Notes under the pieces: model-generated
Told to the model about the DNA's origin: nothing
Databases searched by the model: none
What the model saw: only the letters and a program-made list of their open reading frames with translations
Assembly (NCBI GenBank): GCA_011053055.1
Contig: DRHT01000032.1
Coordinates: 62,001-126,000, forward strand
DNA length: 64,000 bases
Direction of reading: 5' to 3'
Source: Halopseudomonas sabulinigri
Lineage (GTDB): Bacteria; Pseudomonadota; Gammaproteobacteria; Pseudomonadales; Pseudomonadaceae
Part shown: piece after piece, positions 9,485 to 17,013 of the stretch
How the letters are laid out: every line of letters begins with the position of its first letter
How positions within the stretch are numbered: the stretch's first letter is position 1
Translations under genes and position numbers: made by a program

Positions 9485-9769
9485 ATGATTCGACTATTTG
9501 GCCGTGGCTTGGCCGTGCTACTGCTGGCGTGCAGCTTCTCGGTAATGGCGCAAGATGCCATCACCGCCGAGCCTGATGTAACTATCCGTGAAGAGGGTGA
9601 CCGCACGGTTGAAGAGTACCGCTTGAACGGCTTTCTCTACGCTATCAAGGTCACTCCCAAGAGCGGTGCGCCCTACTATCTGGTTGCGGTAGATGAAGAC
9701 GGCAACTATGTGCGCTCGGATCAGCCCGAAGGCTTGCGCATCCCGTCCTGGAAAATCTTTGAGTGGTGA
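9485..9769 (+). CDS. DUF2782 periplasmic protein
   Basis: A 94-residue small exported protein. The signal peptide ends near SVMA-QD (residue 22). The body carries the DUF2782 pattern: a VTIREEGDRTVEEYR strand-turn and YAIKVTPKSGAPYYLV, ending in RIPSWKIFEW. Function is unknown. It precedes thrB by 8 bp and is probably cotranscribed with it, the same pairing as PA5494-PA5495. Confidence 0.85.
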   Translation: MIRLFGRGLAVLLLACSFSVMAQDAITAEPDVTIREEGDRTVEEYRLNGFLYAIKVTPKSGAPYYLVAVDEDGNYVRSDQPEGLRIPSWKIFEW

Positions 9770-9777
9770 GCTGAGTT

Positions 9778-10731
9778 ATGTCGGTATTTACAGAAGTCAG
9801 TCGTGCTCAGCTAGAGGCCTTCCTGCAAGGTTTTGAATTGGGCCGGCTGGTTGAGTTTTCCGGCATTGCCGGTGGTAGCGAAAACAGTAACTTCTTCGTC
9901 AGCTGCAGCTCTGGCGATTATGTATTGACGTTGGTTGAGCGCGGCGATGTTGAGGCCTTGCCGTTCTTTATCGAGTTGCTGGAATGCCTGCATCAGGCGG
10001 GGCTTTCGGTGCCCTACGCAATCGCCGACCGTCAAGGGATTTGCTTGCAGCAGCTCAACGGCAAACCGGCGTTGATACAGCCACGCTTGCCAGGCAAGCA
10101 CATTGAACACCCAGACCCCGCACATTGCGAGGCCCTGGGTCGTTGGCTTGCGCAGCTTCACAATGCCACGGTCGACACGGCATTAGCGCGACCCAGCGAG
10201 CGAGGCCTGGAATGGATGCTTAGCGAAACGCGTCAGCAGCTCGCACTGAGTAGCGGTGCTCAAGCAGAGCAGTTAGACGCGATGCTCTGCTTGCTCGCCC
10301 AATGGCAGCGTGAAGATCCAGGCTTACCGCGCGCGGTGCTGCACGCAGATCTGTTCCGCGATAACGTCATGTTTGATGGCCACCATCTTAGCGGCGTGAT
10401 CGACTTCTATAACGCCGCCAGCGGCTGGACGCTTTACGACGTTGCCATCGCGGTTAATGATTGGTGCCTTAATCCAGACGCCAGCCTGGACCCGCGCCGC
10501 GCCAAGGCGTTGCTCGCCGGTTACGCCAGCAAGCGTTCCTTTACGCCTGCGGAGCATGATTGCTGGCCGAATATGCTGCGAATCGCCGCCCTGCGTTTCT
10601 GGCTGTCTCGTCAACTGGCGGTAGACCAACACAGTGGCCAGAGCGGCGTACTGATCAAAGACCCGGATCACTTTATGCGGGTATTGCAACAGTGCGAGCG
10701 CGCGCAGACCGGTCTGCCCTTGGCGCTTTAG
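9778..10731 (+). CDS. thrB: Homoserine kinase (ThrB, APH-fold type)
   Basis: A 317-residue kinase that phosphorylates homoserine in threonine synthesis. It belongs to the aminoglycoside-phosphotransferase fold, not the GHMP family used in enterobacteria. The N-lobe has GGSENSNFFV. The catalytic loop VLHADLFRDNVMF supplies Asp and Asn, and GVIDFYNA supplies the metal-binding Asp. Length and motifs match pseudomonad ThrB. The start overlaps the spacing of the DUF2782 operon. Confidence 0.92.
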   Translation: MSVFTEVSRAQLEAFLQGFELGRLVEFSGIAGGSENSNFFVSCSSGDYVLTLVERGDVEALPFFIELLECLHQAGLSVPYAIADRQGICLQQLNGKPALIQPRLPGKHIEHPDPAHCEALGRWLAQLHNATVDTALARPSERGLEWMLSETRQQLALSSGAQAEQLDAMLCLLAQWQREDPGLPRAVLHADLFRDNVMFDGHHLSGVIDFYNAASGWTLYDVAIAVNDWCLNPDASLDPRRAKALLAGYASKRSFTPAEHDCWPNMLRIAALRFWLSRQLAVDQHSGQSGVLIKDPDHFMRVLQQCERAQTGLPLAL

Positions 10732-10976
10732 TGTTGTTTTGAAGAGGCCCCATTGGCGGCATTTTTGGTGGGCGGGTTGCGGGGCGGCTGTGCCAGTTGA
10801 CTGGCGCGCTAGCGCAATCCAGCTAAGCTTTCTTGGGCGCTTGGTTACCTCCTATTAATGGGTTGGCGGTAGCTTCCTGGTTACCGGTCAAGCGCTGAGC
10901 CGCGGCGTAGTAGAGCAGTGCCGTTTTGTGATCTGAAGATCACTGATCCGCACGTCTAACTCTCGAGGCTAGCCGC

Positions 10977-11765
10977 ATGATTCCTGTCGATGGTAATTTT
11001 ATTCTCGCGGTAGCACCGCGTTTTTCCGGCTCGTTGGCACAGGCGCAAATGCGCATCGTGGGCGACATTTCTGCCGCTTTTGCCCCCACTCTGAACCATT
11101 ATCAAATCAACACCCGGCTGCGCATTGCGCATTTCATGGGCCAGGTAACGCATGAGTGCGCGGGCTTTCGTACCACTGAGGAGTTTGCCTCAGGCGCGGC
11201 GTATGAAGGCCGGCGAGACTTGGGTAATACCCAGCGAGGTGACGGCAGACGTTACAAGGGTCGGGGGCTAATCCAGCTGACCGGGCGGGCGAACTATCGC
11301 AGCATGTCGGGGCGCCTTGAGCTGCCGTTGGAAGACAACCCCGAGCTGGCAGCCGACCCGCTGACGTCGCTGCGCATCGCTTGCGAGTACTGGGCCATGC
11401 GCAACATTAACCCGGTCGCAGATCGGGATGATCTGATTAAGGCCACGCGGCTGGTCAATGGCGGCCTTAACGGCCTTGAAGACCGACGTAATTATCTGCA
11501 AAAGGCAAAAACCGCGATAGCGGCTATTGAAGCCATTGGCGTTTCGCAACGCCAGGGTGGCAGCACCGCTGCGCTACGTCGCGGTTCTTTTGGCGATGCA
11601 GTGGGAGAGTTGCAGGAGCTTTTGGCTGCCAATGGTGTGCCCCTGGCGATTGATCGCGACTTTGGTCCGGCAACCGAACTGGCAGTGATGAACTTTCAGT
11701 TGTCACAGGGTTTGTTGGCTGACGGTATTGTTGGTCAGAAAACTTGGGCGGCACTGCGTGACTGA
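10977..11765 (+). CDS. GH19 chitinase/lysozyme-like enzyme with C-terminal peptidoglycan-binding domain
   Basis: A 262-residue protein with two domains. Residues about 1-185 resemble glycoside hydrolase family 19 endolysins: AHFMGQVTHECAGF with the catalytic Glu, YKGRGLIQLTGRANY, and a C-terminal helix KATRLVNGGLNGLEDR. Residues about 195-262 are a PG_binding_1 domain (FGDAVGELQELLAANG to GIVGQKTWAAL). No signal peptide is visible, as in phage endolysins that rely on a holin. No phage genes lie beside it, so it is either a domesticated prophage enzyme or a lytic enzyme released another way. The upstream 245 bp hold no other gene. Confidence 0.85.
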   Translation: MIPVDGNFILAVAPRFSGSLAQAQMRIVGDISAAFAPTLNHYQINTRLRIAHFMGQVTHECAGFRTTEEFASGAAYEGRRDLGNTQRGDGRRYKGRGLIQLTGRANYRSMSGRLELPLEDNPELAADPLTSLRIACEYWAMRNINPVADRDDLIKATRLVNGGLNGLEDRRNYLQKAKTAIAAIEAIGVSQRQGGSTAALRRGSFGDAVGELQELLAANGVPLAIDRDFGPATELAVMNFQLSQGLLADGIVGQKTWAALRD

Positions 11766-11829
11766 AAGATGGGTCTAAGCGTAAGCAATGGCTGCAGGGT
11801 GTTTTGCTGGTAATCTCGCATCAGGCGCG

Positions 11830-11901
11830 GTGCATCAGCTGTGCATCAGCTGTGTATTAGCGTCACAGATTTTTCGCATTATTGGCCTATATTTCGCATT
11901 A
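11830..11901 (+). repeat. Two pairs of short direct repeats upstream of the ParA-like gene
   Basis: GTGCATCAGCT occurs twice in tandem (11830-11840, 11841-11851). TTTCGCATTA occurs twice exactly 20 bp apart (11872-11881, 11892-11901), that is about two helix turns. They lie 34-105 bp before the ParA-like start codon and could be operator half-sites or promoter-proximal binding sites. This is inference from spacing only. Confidence 0.5.
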
Positions 11902-11934
11902 CCCTCACTTTTCAGCGCAGCACAGGATATTTGC

Positions 11935-12633
11935 ATGAGCACCATTCACTTTGTAGGTGGCGAGAAGGGCGGCGTTGGTAAGTCCGTCGTCTCGCGCGTG
12001 TTATCGCAGTACTTTCTCGAATACGGCCTTTTGTACGCGGGCTTTGATGCGGATCAATCCCACGCTACGCTCACCCATTATTACCCCGAATTCACTCAGC
12101 CCATCGTGCTGGATGATTTCGAGAGTATCGATCAGATCGTCGAAATAGCGACTGACGAAGAGCAAAAGCAGCTGCTGATCGACCTGCCGTCCCAGAGCCA
12201 GCGTTTTCTGGATCGCTGGTTGGAAGACAGTGGCGTGCTGGAAATGTGCGACGAGCTGGGGCTCAAGACGGTGTTCTGGTACGTGGTAGACGGCGGCCGT
12301 GATTCGATCAGCCTGCTTGAAGAGTTTCAGCAGAAATACGGCGGCGTGATGCCCTTTGTGGTGGTAAAAAACCACGGCCGCGGTAACGACTTTAGCGATA
12401 TTGACGCCGTATTAGCCAAGGGCCGCGCGGCTCGTCTGCTGGGTGTAGTAGATATTCCGGAACTGCATACGGCCACGTTACACCGCATCGACAAACTGTC
12501 ACTGGGTTTCTGGTCTGCCATTAACGTCAAGAGCAGTAATGGTGCGCACCTCAGCCTGATGGAACGCCAGCGCACCAAGGTGTGGCTACGCAAGGCATTC
12601 GACTCCATTGGTGCCGTGTTCCGGAGCATTTAA
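11935..12633 (+). CDS. Orphan ParA/MinD-family P-loop ATPase
   Basis: A 232-residue deviant Walker A ATPase. The motif GGEKGGVGKS (residues 8-17) has the signature first lysine, DADQS is the switch/A' element, and LLIDLPSQS is a Walker B-like strand. The frame is open 49 codons earlier, but the ATG at 11935 follows AGGATA and places the P-loop at the normal position. There is no ParB partner, replication gene or conjugation gene nearby, so the cargo is unknown. C-terminal half is not recognisably ParA-like. Unlike plasmid ParA it has no N-terminal HTH. Confidence 0.75.
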   Translation: MSTIHFVGGEKGGVGKSVVSRVLSQYFLEYGLLYAGFDADQSHATLTHYYPEFTQPIVLDDFESIDQIVEIATDEEQKQLLIDLPSQSQRFLDRWLEDSGVLEMCDELGLKTVFWYVVDGGRDSISLLEEFQQKYGGVMPFVVVKNHGRGNDFSDIDAVLAKGRAARLLGVVDIPELHTATLHRIDKLSLGFWSAINVKSSNGAHLSLMERQRTKVWLRKAFDSIGAVFRSI

Positions 12634-12665
12634 CCGGTCGTTGCAAAGCCAAGCGCGTTGCTAGG

Positions 12666-12696
12666 GCTGCACCTAACCTGCATGGCCAGGTGCAGC
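12666..12696. terminator. Hairpin between convergent genes
   Basis: GCTGCACCT (12666-12674) pairs perfectly with AGGTGCAGC (12688-12696) around a 13-nt loop. It sits between the convergent ParA-like and permease genes. There is no T-run, so its role as terminator is inferred from position. Confidence 0.4.
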
Positions 12697-12705
12697 AGCA
12701 ACCAC

Positions 12706-14178
12706 TTAATCTTGGTTTTCAGCGGTCTTGGCTTTGTGCAACGCGGCCGCATTGTGCATCAGCGCGTAATGCAGCACCGCACCTAACAAGGCGCCCAGCA
12801 ACCAGGCGTAGCCGTGCAGCTGGCTAACGGCGGGCACCCAAACCGAGGCGACCGAGAACACCGAGGCCACGGCGAACGAGATCATCGCCTTGCGGTTCCA
12901 GCCGCCATCAAAGTAGTAGGTTGAGCCCGCCTTAGCGCTGAACAGGTCCTGCAGATTCAGTTGCTGCTTACGCACCAGGTAGTAGTCCGCCACGATAATG
13001 CCGTACAGCGGCGCCAGAATCGCACCCAAGGTGTCAACGAAAGCCGCGATGCCTACCTGACTGATAAACGACACCCAGAGCGCACCAATAAAGAAGGCAA
13101 TAGCCGCAGTGATAAAGCCACCGGTACGCGCGCTGATGCGCGAGGGCGCCAGGTTGGCAATGTCGTAGGCCGGTGGAATGAAGTTGGCCACGAGGTTAAT
13201 ACCCACAGTCGCAGCGAAGAAAGTCAGCGCCGCGATGATGGTTAGCGTCAGGTTATCGACGCGAGCGATAATATCGGTCGGGTTGGTCAGCGTTTCACCA
13301 AACACCACCACGGTGCCGGCGGTAATCACCAGCGCAATCAGCGAGAAGATTGCCAAGCTGACGGGCAAACCAAGAAAGTTGCCCTTGGTCATCTGCTTCT
13401 CGTCTTTTACAAAGCGGGCAAAGTCGCCGTAGTTAATCACCACCGCCGCAAAGTACGCGACCATGGTACCCACCACCGCAAAGAAGGCCGCCACCGGCCC
13501 GGTCTCGTAATCACCGCTGCCACTAAAGATGCTGCCCAGCTCGTTCCACAGACTCGGGCCGGCTTGATACCAGATGATCAGCATCAGCGCGATCATCACC
13601 ACATATACCAATGGGCCTGCCCAATTCAGAAAGCGCGTGATCCACGCCATGCCGCGCACAAACAACATGACCTGGAAGGCACACACCAGGCAGTAAGACA
13701 CCCAGCCGATCAGCGTCATACCCAAAAAGGTAGCCGCATCTGCTGGCGACTCCAGCACAGCGTTCAACAGCAGGGCAACGGCGGTGGAGGCAAAATAGGT
13801 CTGCACGCCATACCAGAAGATAGCCACAATCCCGCGAACCACCGCCGGAAAGTTAGCGCCACGCACACCCATGCTGGAGCGCGCCATCACCGGAAAGGGG
13901 ATGCCGTACTTAACGCTGGGTTTCCCGGTCAATTGCACCAGTCCCATCACGATACACCCCGCCAATACGATACCGCCTAGTACCGCCCAACCACTCAGGC
14001 CGTAAGAGATAAATAGCGTAGCGGCCAAGGTGTAGCCAAACAGGCTCTGAATATCGTTGGACCACACATTGAATATCTCGAACCAGCCCCAGGTGCGCTT
14101 GCTCGGCGGTAGCGGTGCGAGATCGTCGTTGTAAAGCGACGGGTCGATTTCGCGAATCTTGAAGTTGTCGTTAGCCAT
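12706..14178 (-). CDS. NCS1-family nucleobase/hydantoin/allantoin permease
   Basis: A 490-residue inner-membrane symporter with about 12 hydrophobic segments. The N-terminal signature NDDLAPLPPSKRTWGWFEIF followed by a WSNDIQSLFGYTLA helix, and GIPFPVMARSSMGVRGANFP, are typical of nucleobase:cation symporter-1 (CodB/PucI/Mhp1-like). The exact substrate (cytosine, allantoin, hydantoin, uracil) cannot be assigned, and no catabolic gene is adjacent. The ATG at 14178 has AAGGA seven bases upstream. The frame is open 32 codons further. Confidence 0.87.
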   Translation of the reverse strand: MANDNFKIREIDPSLYNDDLAPLPPSKRTWGWFEIFNVWSNDIQSLFGYTLAATLFISYGLSGWAVLGGIVLAGCIVMGLVQLTGKPSVKYGIPFPVMARSSMGVRGANFPAVVRGIVAIFWYGVQTYFASTAVALLLNAVLESPADAATFLGMTLIGWVSYCLVCAFQVMLFVRGMAWITRFLNWAGPLVYVVMIALMLIIWYQAGPSLWNELGSIFSGSGDYETGPVAAFFAVVGTMVAYFAAVVINYGDFARFVKDEKQMTKGNFLGLPVSLAIFSLIALVITAGTVVVFGETLTNPTDIIARVDNLTLTIIAALTFFAATVGINLVANFIPPAYDIANLAPSRISARTGGFITAAIAFFIGALWVSFISQVGIAAFVDTLGAILAPLYGIIVADYYLVRKQQLNLQDLFSAKAGSTYYFDGGWNRKAMISFAVASVFSVASVWVPAVSQLHGYAWLLGALLGAVLHYALMHNAAALHKAKTAENQD

Positions 14179-14937
14179 GGGCCGTTCCTTGCGTCTTGTT
14201 GGATTTGCCAAGCAAGGCTGCATCTCACAGCCATACAGGTTGCGCTTGCACGTTATGTACCGCCTTCGCTGCACCGGCCAGTTGGCCGCTACAGGCCCAA
14301 ATCAGGGCCAGAACCCAGGCCGAATAAAGCCCAAGTGCGTGAAAAGGTCGCACATTGTGTACAAAAATGTAGCAGCTTTGTATTCAATAAATGTAGTGAA
14401 TGCTAATTAATCGCTACAAAACGTGGGAAGGCTTGCGCTATGGCAGGGCAAATCAGGCAACAGGCGAGCTGTACGTCAGCAAAATGCGGGTAGCCGCAAG
14501 CACACAAACAACCTGCGCTTTACCCCGCCCCGATATGGAGCTACCTTCGAGCTATGGCAATACGCCAGTTAACAGGAGCCCAAGGATGGCGCACAAACCT
14601 ACAGCAAAAGACCACTGTGTCGCCCTCCCGGCAGACCGCTCGACTTCCTTTATTGATATTCAACTTATAGCCCAGGCATTCGCTCGCTTGCACCAGTTGA
14701 GTGGTAACGATGGGGGGCAATGCATGACGCCTGGCATTTCATCCAGTATGACTAACTTTACAAAATGCGGAAGTCACGCGAATACGTTGGGTACTTGGGT
14801 GCTTCACGTTAATAAGCTGATTTGTATCAGCTTTATATTTAATGCCCGACGGCAGAAAGCGTGATCATGCGGAAGTTGCTGATATGCAATCATAAAGCCG
14901 TCGGTCCAGTAAGCTGTTATATGAGGGAGAGATAGCC
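14179..14937. other. Long AT-rich intergenic region at the left edge of the accessory island
   Basis: About 760 bp without a convincing gene. It should hold the permease promoter (the AT-rich stretch about 14340-14420). A 154-codon plus-strand frame (14400-14864) has poor composition and no family resemblance. A sub-frame at 14586 (MAHKPTAKDH) follows AAGG and could be an eroded cassette gene. Near the right end are a hairpin ATAAGCTGA/TCAGCTTTAT (about 14811-14836), an 8-bp inverted repeat CCGACGGC/GCCGTCGG (about 14846-14903), and AGCTGTTATAT just before the next gene, which resembles an attC R' half-site. Confidence 0.45.
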
Positions 14938-15345
14938 ATGGAGAACAGGTTTGCGGTCTCGCTGGATGACGTTGATCGATGGAAGCCAACCGATGAAGAG
15001 AAACAAGCAGAAGTTGTTAAGCAGCTGATGCACGAGTGTGAAACTCAGGGTGAGCAAAAGCCAAACCTCATGACCTCGGGATTTCGTGCTAATAGTTCTT
15101 CCGCGCAGATCGCCAGTGACTTGATCTCGGGGTTTTCTATACCTGCGGTCATTACTTCTGCCGGCTTCCTCCTAAAACATCTCGCTCCACTGATAATCGA
15201 GTACCTCAAAACCCGCCCTCAGAAAGAGGTCACGGTAGACTATAAAGGACACCGAGTTACTGTCCGAGGTGGTGGTGATGTTGCTAAAGAACTACAGGAT
15301 TTGGTCCAAAAAATAGATGAGGCTGAGTCCGATGACGACCGATAG
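14938..15345 (+). CDS. Small helical protein, EACC1-like (cassette gene 1)
   Basis: A 135-residue protein of unknown function. It has a charged N-terminus (1-50), a hydrophobic stretch at about 60-88 (ISGFSIPAVITSAGFLLKHL) that could be one membrane segment or a buried helix, a basic KTRPQKE turn, then a short beta unit EVTVDYKGHRVTVRGGGD and an acidic helix. This order resembles the effector-associated constant component (EACC1) proteins that accompany conflict-system effectors, but no search was possible. GAGGGAGAG precedes the start. The stop codon is immediately followed by an attC-like site, so it is probably a mobile gene cassette. Confidence 0.6.
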   Translation: MENRFAVSLDDVDRWKPTDEEKQAEVVKQLMHECETQGEQKPNLMTSGFRANSSSAQIASDLISGFSIPAVITSAGFLLKHLAPLIIEYLKTRPQKEVTVDYKGHRVTVRGGGDVAKELQDLVQKIDEAESDDDR

Positions 15346-15348
15346 AAC

Positions 15349-15424
15349 ATATAACCAGGCCGTCACCGGTGGCAAAACCTGCGCTTCGCTTCAGTTTTGC
15401 CACCGGTGACGGCAGGCGTCAGGG
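15349..15424 (+). repeat. attC-like recombination site with perfect 20-bp inverted repeat
   Basis: ATATAAC (about 15349-15355) resembles the R'' core. Arms 15359-15378 and 15394-15413 are perfect reverse complements of 20 nt around a 15-nt loop containing CGCTTCGC. GGCGTCAGGG then occupies the R' position, where GTT would be expected (GTC is seen). It begins 4 bp after the stop of cassette gene 1. Perfect pairing without an extrahelical base and the GTC core are atypical, so it may be a degenerate attC or another hairpin element. Confidence 0.5.
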
Positions 15425-15479
15425 CGCTCGCGTATTCGACGTGATAGCGTTTTTTTAACCTTTAGGGATTGGAGTTGAC

Positions 15480-15863
15480 ATGGCAAAGCCAAGGGCGTTT
15501 ATAAGTTTTGAAATGGAAGATAAGTGGGCACGTGACTTTCTTGTCCAACATGCGAAAGACAAGAAGAACGATATCGAGTTTTATGATTTTTCAGTTAAGG
15601 ACCCGTTCGACTCGAAATGGAAGACGGAGTGTAAGAAACGAATCGCTATGACTAAGGGAACAATCGTTCTTATAGGACCAACTACCCATAAGTCAGAGGC
15701 CGTATTGTGGGAGATCGCAGAGTCTAATCGGCAGGAACACTACATTTTTGGCATACAGATAAGCAAAGACAAAACTTACACAATCCCCGCGGGCCTTCCT
15801 AGCAAGAATGTAATTCGATGGGATTTTTCTCAAATGGTTGACTGGTTAAAGACCTGGATATGA
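15480..15863 (+). CDS. ThsB-type TIR-like (DUF1863) protein (cassette gene 2)
   Basis: A 127-residue single-domain protein matching the TIR-like fold of Thoeris ThsB and DUF1863 proteins: strand A PRAFISFEMED, the segment IEFYDFSVKDPFDSKWK, strand D GTIVLIGPTTHKS, and helix VLWEIAES with the candidate catalytic Glu at about residue 78. Known ThsB proteins sense phage and convert NAD+ to a cyclic ADP-ribose-type signal; that activity is inferred here. GGAG lies six bases before the ATG. The next gene starts 3 bp after its stop, so the two are one operon. Base composition is AT-richer than neighbouring chromosomal genes, and attC-like sites flank the pair. Confidence 0.85.
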   Translation: MAKPRAFISFEMEDKWARDFLVQHAKDKKNDIEFYDFSVKDPFDSKWKTECKKRIAMTKGTIVLIGPTTHKSEAVLWEIAESNRQEHYIFGIQISKDKTYTIPAGLPSKNVIRWDFSQMVDWLKTWI

Positions 15864-15866
15864 AAC

Positions 15867-16697
15867 ATGTACCTTGATGACATTGCGGCCACAATCCGCT
15901 CCCATATTCCTGAAGGGCGCATGCCTGGTGAGGATTCCGAGGGCTTACTGTTGCTATATGCGACTCTTCTCCGCGTCAAGGGAGCGAGTATTACTAATAG
16001 CGATATCCACGATGCTTGGTCTGCTTGGATGGCTGAACGCGATGCAACACACATCTCGCTGATTCCGTACAACGAGCTATCAGAAGAAGTTCAAGAGGAA
16101 GATAGGGTGTTCGCGACAGCTGTCCGGAAGGCAGCTGAAGAATTGGAGCGTACTGAGGCGTCACGTCCAGAATTCGGGGATATTCTTTTTCCATCAGGGC
16201 CTCCAAAAACTGAACCCGAAACTCGCGAAGCTCTCGATCTTTATAAGATTATGGTCCAGAGCTCCGAAGGGCTTGTGAGCCGACGGCAAAATGTAAATAC
16301 TTTTTTCCTCACAATGAACGGTGCCCTTTTAACTGCTTTCGGTCTCATCTTACAGGGATCAGGTGGAGATAAACTTGGTGCCTTGGGCGTCGCTGTCCTT
16401 GCACTAGCCGGAGTGATTCTATGTGGAGCCTGGAGAAGTCTAATTACTTCTTTTGGGCAGCTTAATCGTGGAAAATTTCAAGTTATAAACACGATAGAGC
16501 GCTATTTGAAGGCAGCTATTTATGCGGCAGAGTGGGAAGCACTCGGTAGAGGTGAGGATCCGGGAAAGTATAGATCTTTTACCTCGCGAGAGATTTGGGT
16601 TCCAAACGCTTTGATCATCATTCATGGAATAATTGTGGTTGTTGCTCTTTTAGTCTTTTCAGGATGTATAGATCTTGGAAATTCGGCGGCGACCTAA
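15867..16697 (+). CDS. RyR-like domain plus RipA-like membrane protein (putative effector, cassette gene 3)
   Basis: A 276-residue protein. Residues 1-95 form a soluble helical unit. Its part at 45-93 (DIHDAWSAWM, HISLIPYNELSEEVQEEDR) resembles ryanodine-receptor (RyR) repeats, which show H-x-x-W and H-x-L-x-P-Y-x-E-L-x-E-x-x-x-x-x-D-R. A linker leads to a membrane unit with helices about 145-162, 170-189 and 245-267. Between them is QLNRGKFQVINTIE with AEWEALGRGEDP, as in the RipA family of octameric inner-membrane proteins. I infer a signal-gated membrane effector: the TIR partner makes a nucleotide and the RyR-like part senses it. The TAA stop lies inside the following attC core, as is usual for integron cassettes. 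Confidence 0.75.
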   Translation: MYLDDIAATIRSHIPEGRMPGEDSEGLLLLYATLLRVKGASITNSDIHDAWSAWMAERDATHISLIPYNELSEEVQEEDRVFATAVRKAAEELERTEASRPEFGDILFPSGPPKTEPETREALDLYKIMVQSSEGLVSRRQNVNTFFLTMNGALLTAFGLILQGSGGDKLGALGVAVLALAGVILCGAWRSLITSFGQLNRGKFQVINTIERYLKAAIYAAEWEALGRGEDPGKYRSFTSREIWVPNALIIIHGIIVVVALLVFSGCIDLGNSAAT

Positions 16698-16775
16698 CCA
16701 AGCCAGGCACGGCGACGGCTTTTTCGTTGCGGCTTCGCCTCCACTACAAAGCAGTGCGTGCTGGCAGCGTTATGC
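16692..16775 (+). repeat. Integron attC site
   Basis: An 84-bp site with the expected parts: R'' ACCTAAC (16692-16698), spacer CAA, L'' GCCAGGCACG (16702-16711), a variable middle with GCGGCTTCGCC, L' CGTGCTGGC (16757-16765), spacer AGC, and R' GTTATGC (16769-16775). L'' and L' pair except for one extra base on the left arm, the extrahelical base that sets strand choice in attC. The stop codon of the preceding gene overlaps R''. No intI gene is in the window, so this would be a CALIN-type (integrase-less) array or a remnant. Confidence 0.75.
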
Positions 16776-16793
16776 GTCAAAAAGGAATTTGCA

Positions 16794-17000
16794 ATGATCA
16801 AAGCACTACCCACGCCAATACAAAATATGCTCAGTACTGGCCTTCGTTATCCAAGGCTTGTGAATCTAGTTGCTGTGAATATCACTTGGTTGTTTGTAGG
16901 CGCTGCATTTTCTGTCTGGCTATTGAGAACCACTGCCAAGCGGCGTAGTCAGAGGCTGACGTGGCAGTATTTATTGCCCGTAAGCCCCCTTGTTGAATAG
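16794..17000 (+). CDS. Small predicted membrane protein
   Basis: A 68-residue frame whose ATG is preceded by AAAGGAATT. It has one hydrophobic segment (LVAVNITWLFVGAAFSVWLL, about residues 25-44) and a basic tail (RTTAKRRSQR). It begins 19 bp after the attC R' core, where a cassette gene would begin, yet no attC is visible after its stop and the chromosomal gene follows within 14 bp. It may be a last cassette that lost its site, or a chromosomal small protein. Function unknown. Confidence 0.45.
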   Translation: MIKALPTPIQNMLSTGLRYPRLVNLVAVNITWLFVGAAFSVWLLRTTAKRRSQRLTWQYLLPVSPLVE

Positions 17001-17013
17001 GCTCTAGATCCCG

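Noticed and set aside
10732-10976. A regulatory RNA or tRNA in the thrB-GH19 gap
   Set aside because: No cloverleaf or strong terminator hairpin could be drawn; nothing supported.
14400-14864. 154-codon frame in the permease-cassette gap
   Set aside because: Odd residue composition, no ribosome site at its first start, no family resemblance. Mentioned only as part of the intergenic region.
14846-14918. A third full attC site before cassette gene 1
   Set aside because: Only an R'-like motif (GTTATAT) and an 8-bp inverted repeat are present; spacers on the two sides differ (about 1 versus 11 nt), which does not fit attC geometry.
15867-16697. Calling the membrane protein a ThsA effector
   Set aside because: No SIR2, SLOG or Macro domain is visible; the RyR-like and RipA-like parts differ from known ThsA proteins.
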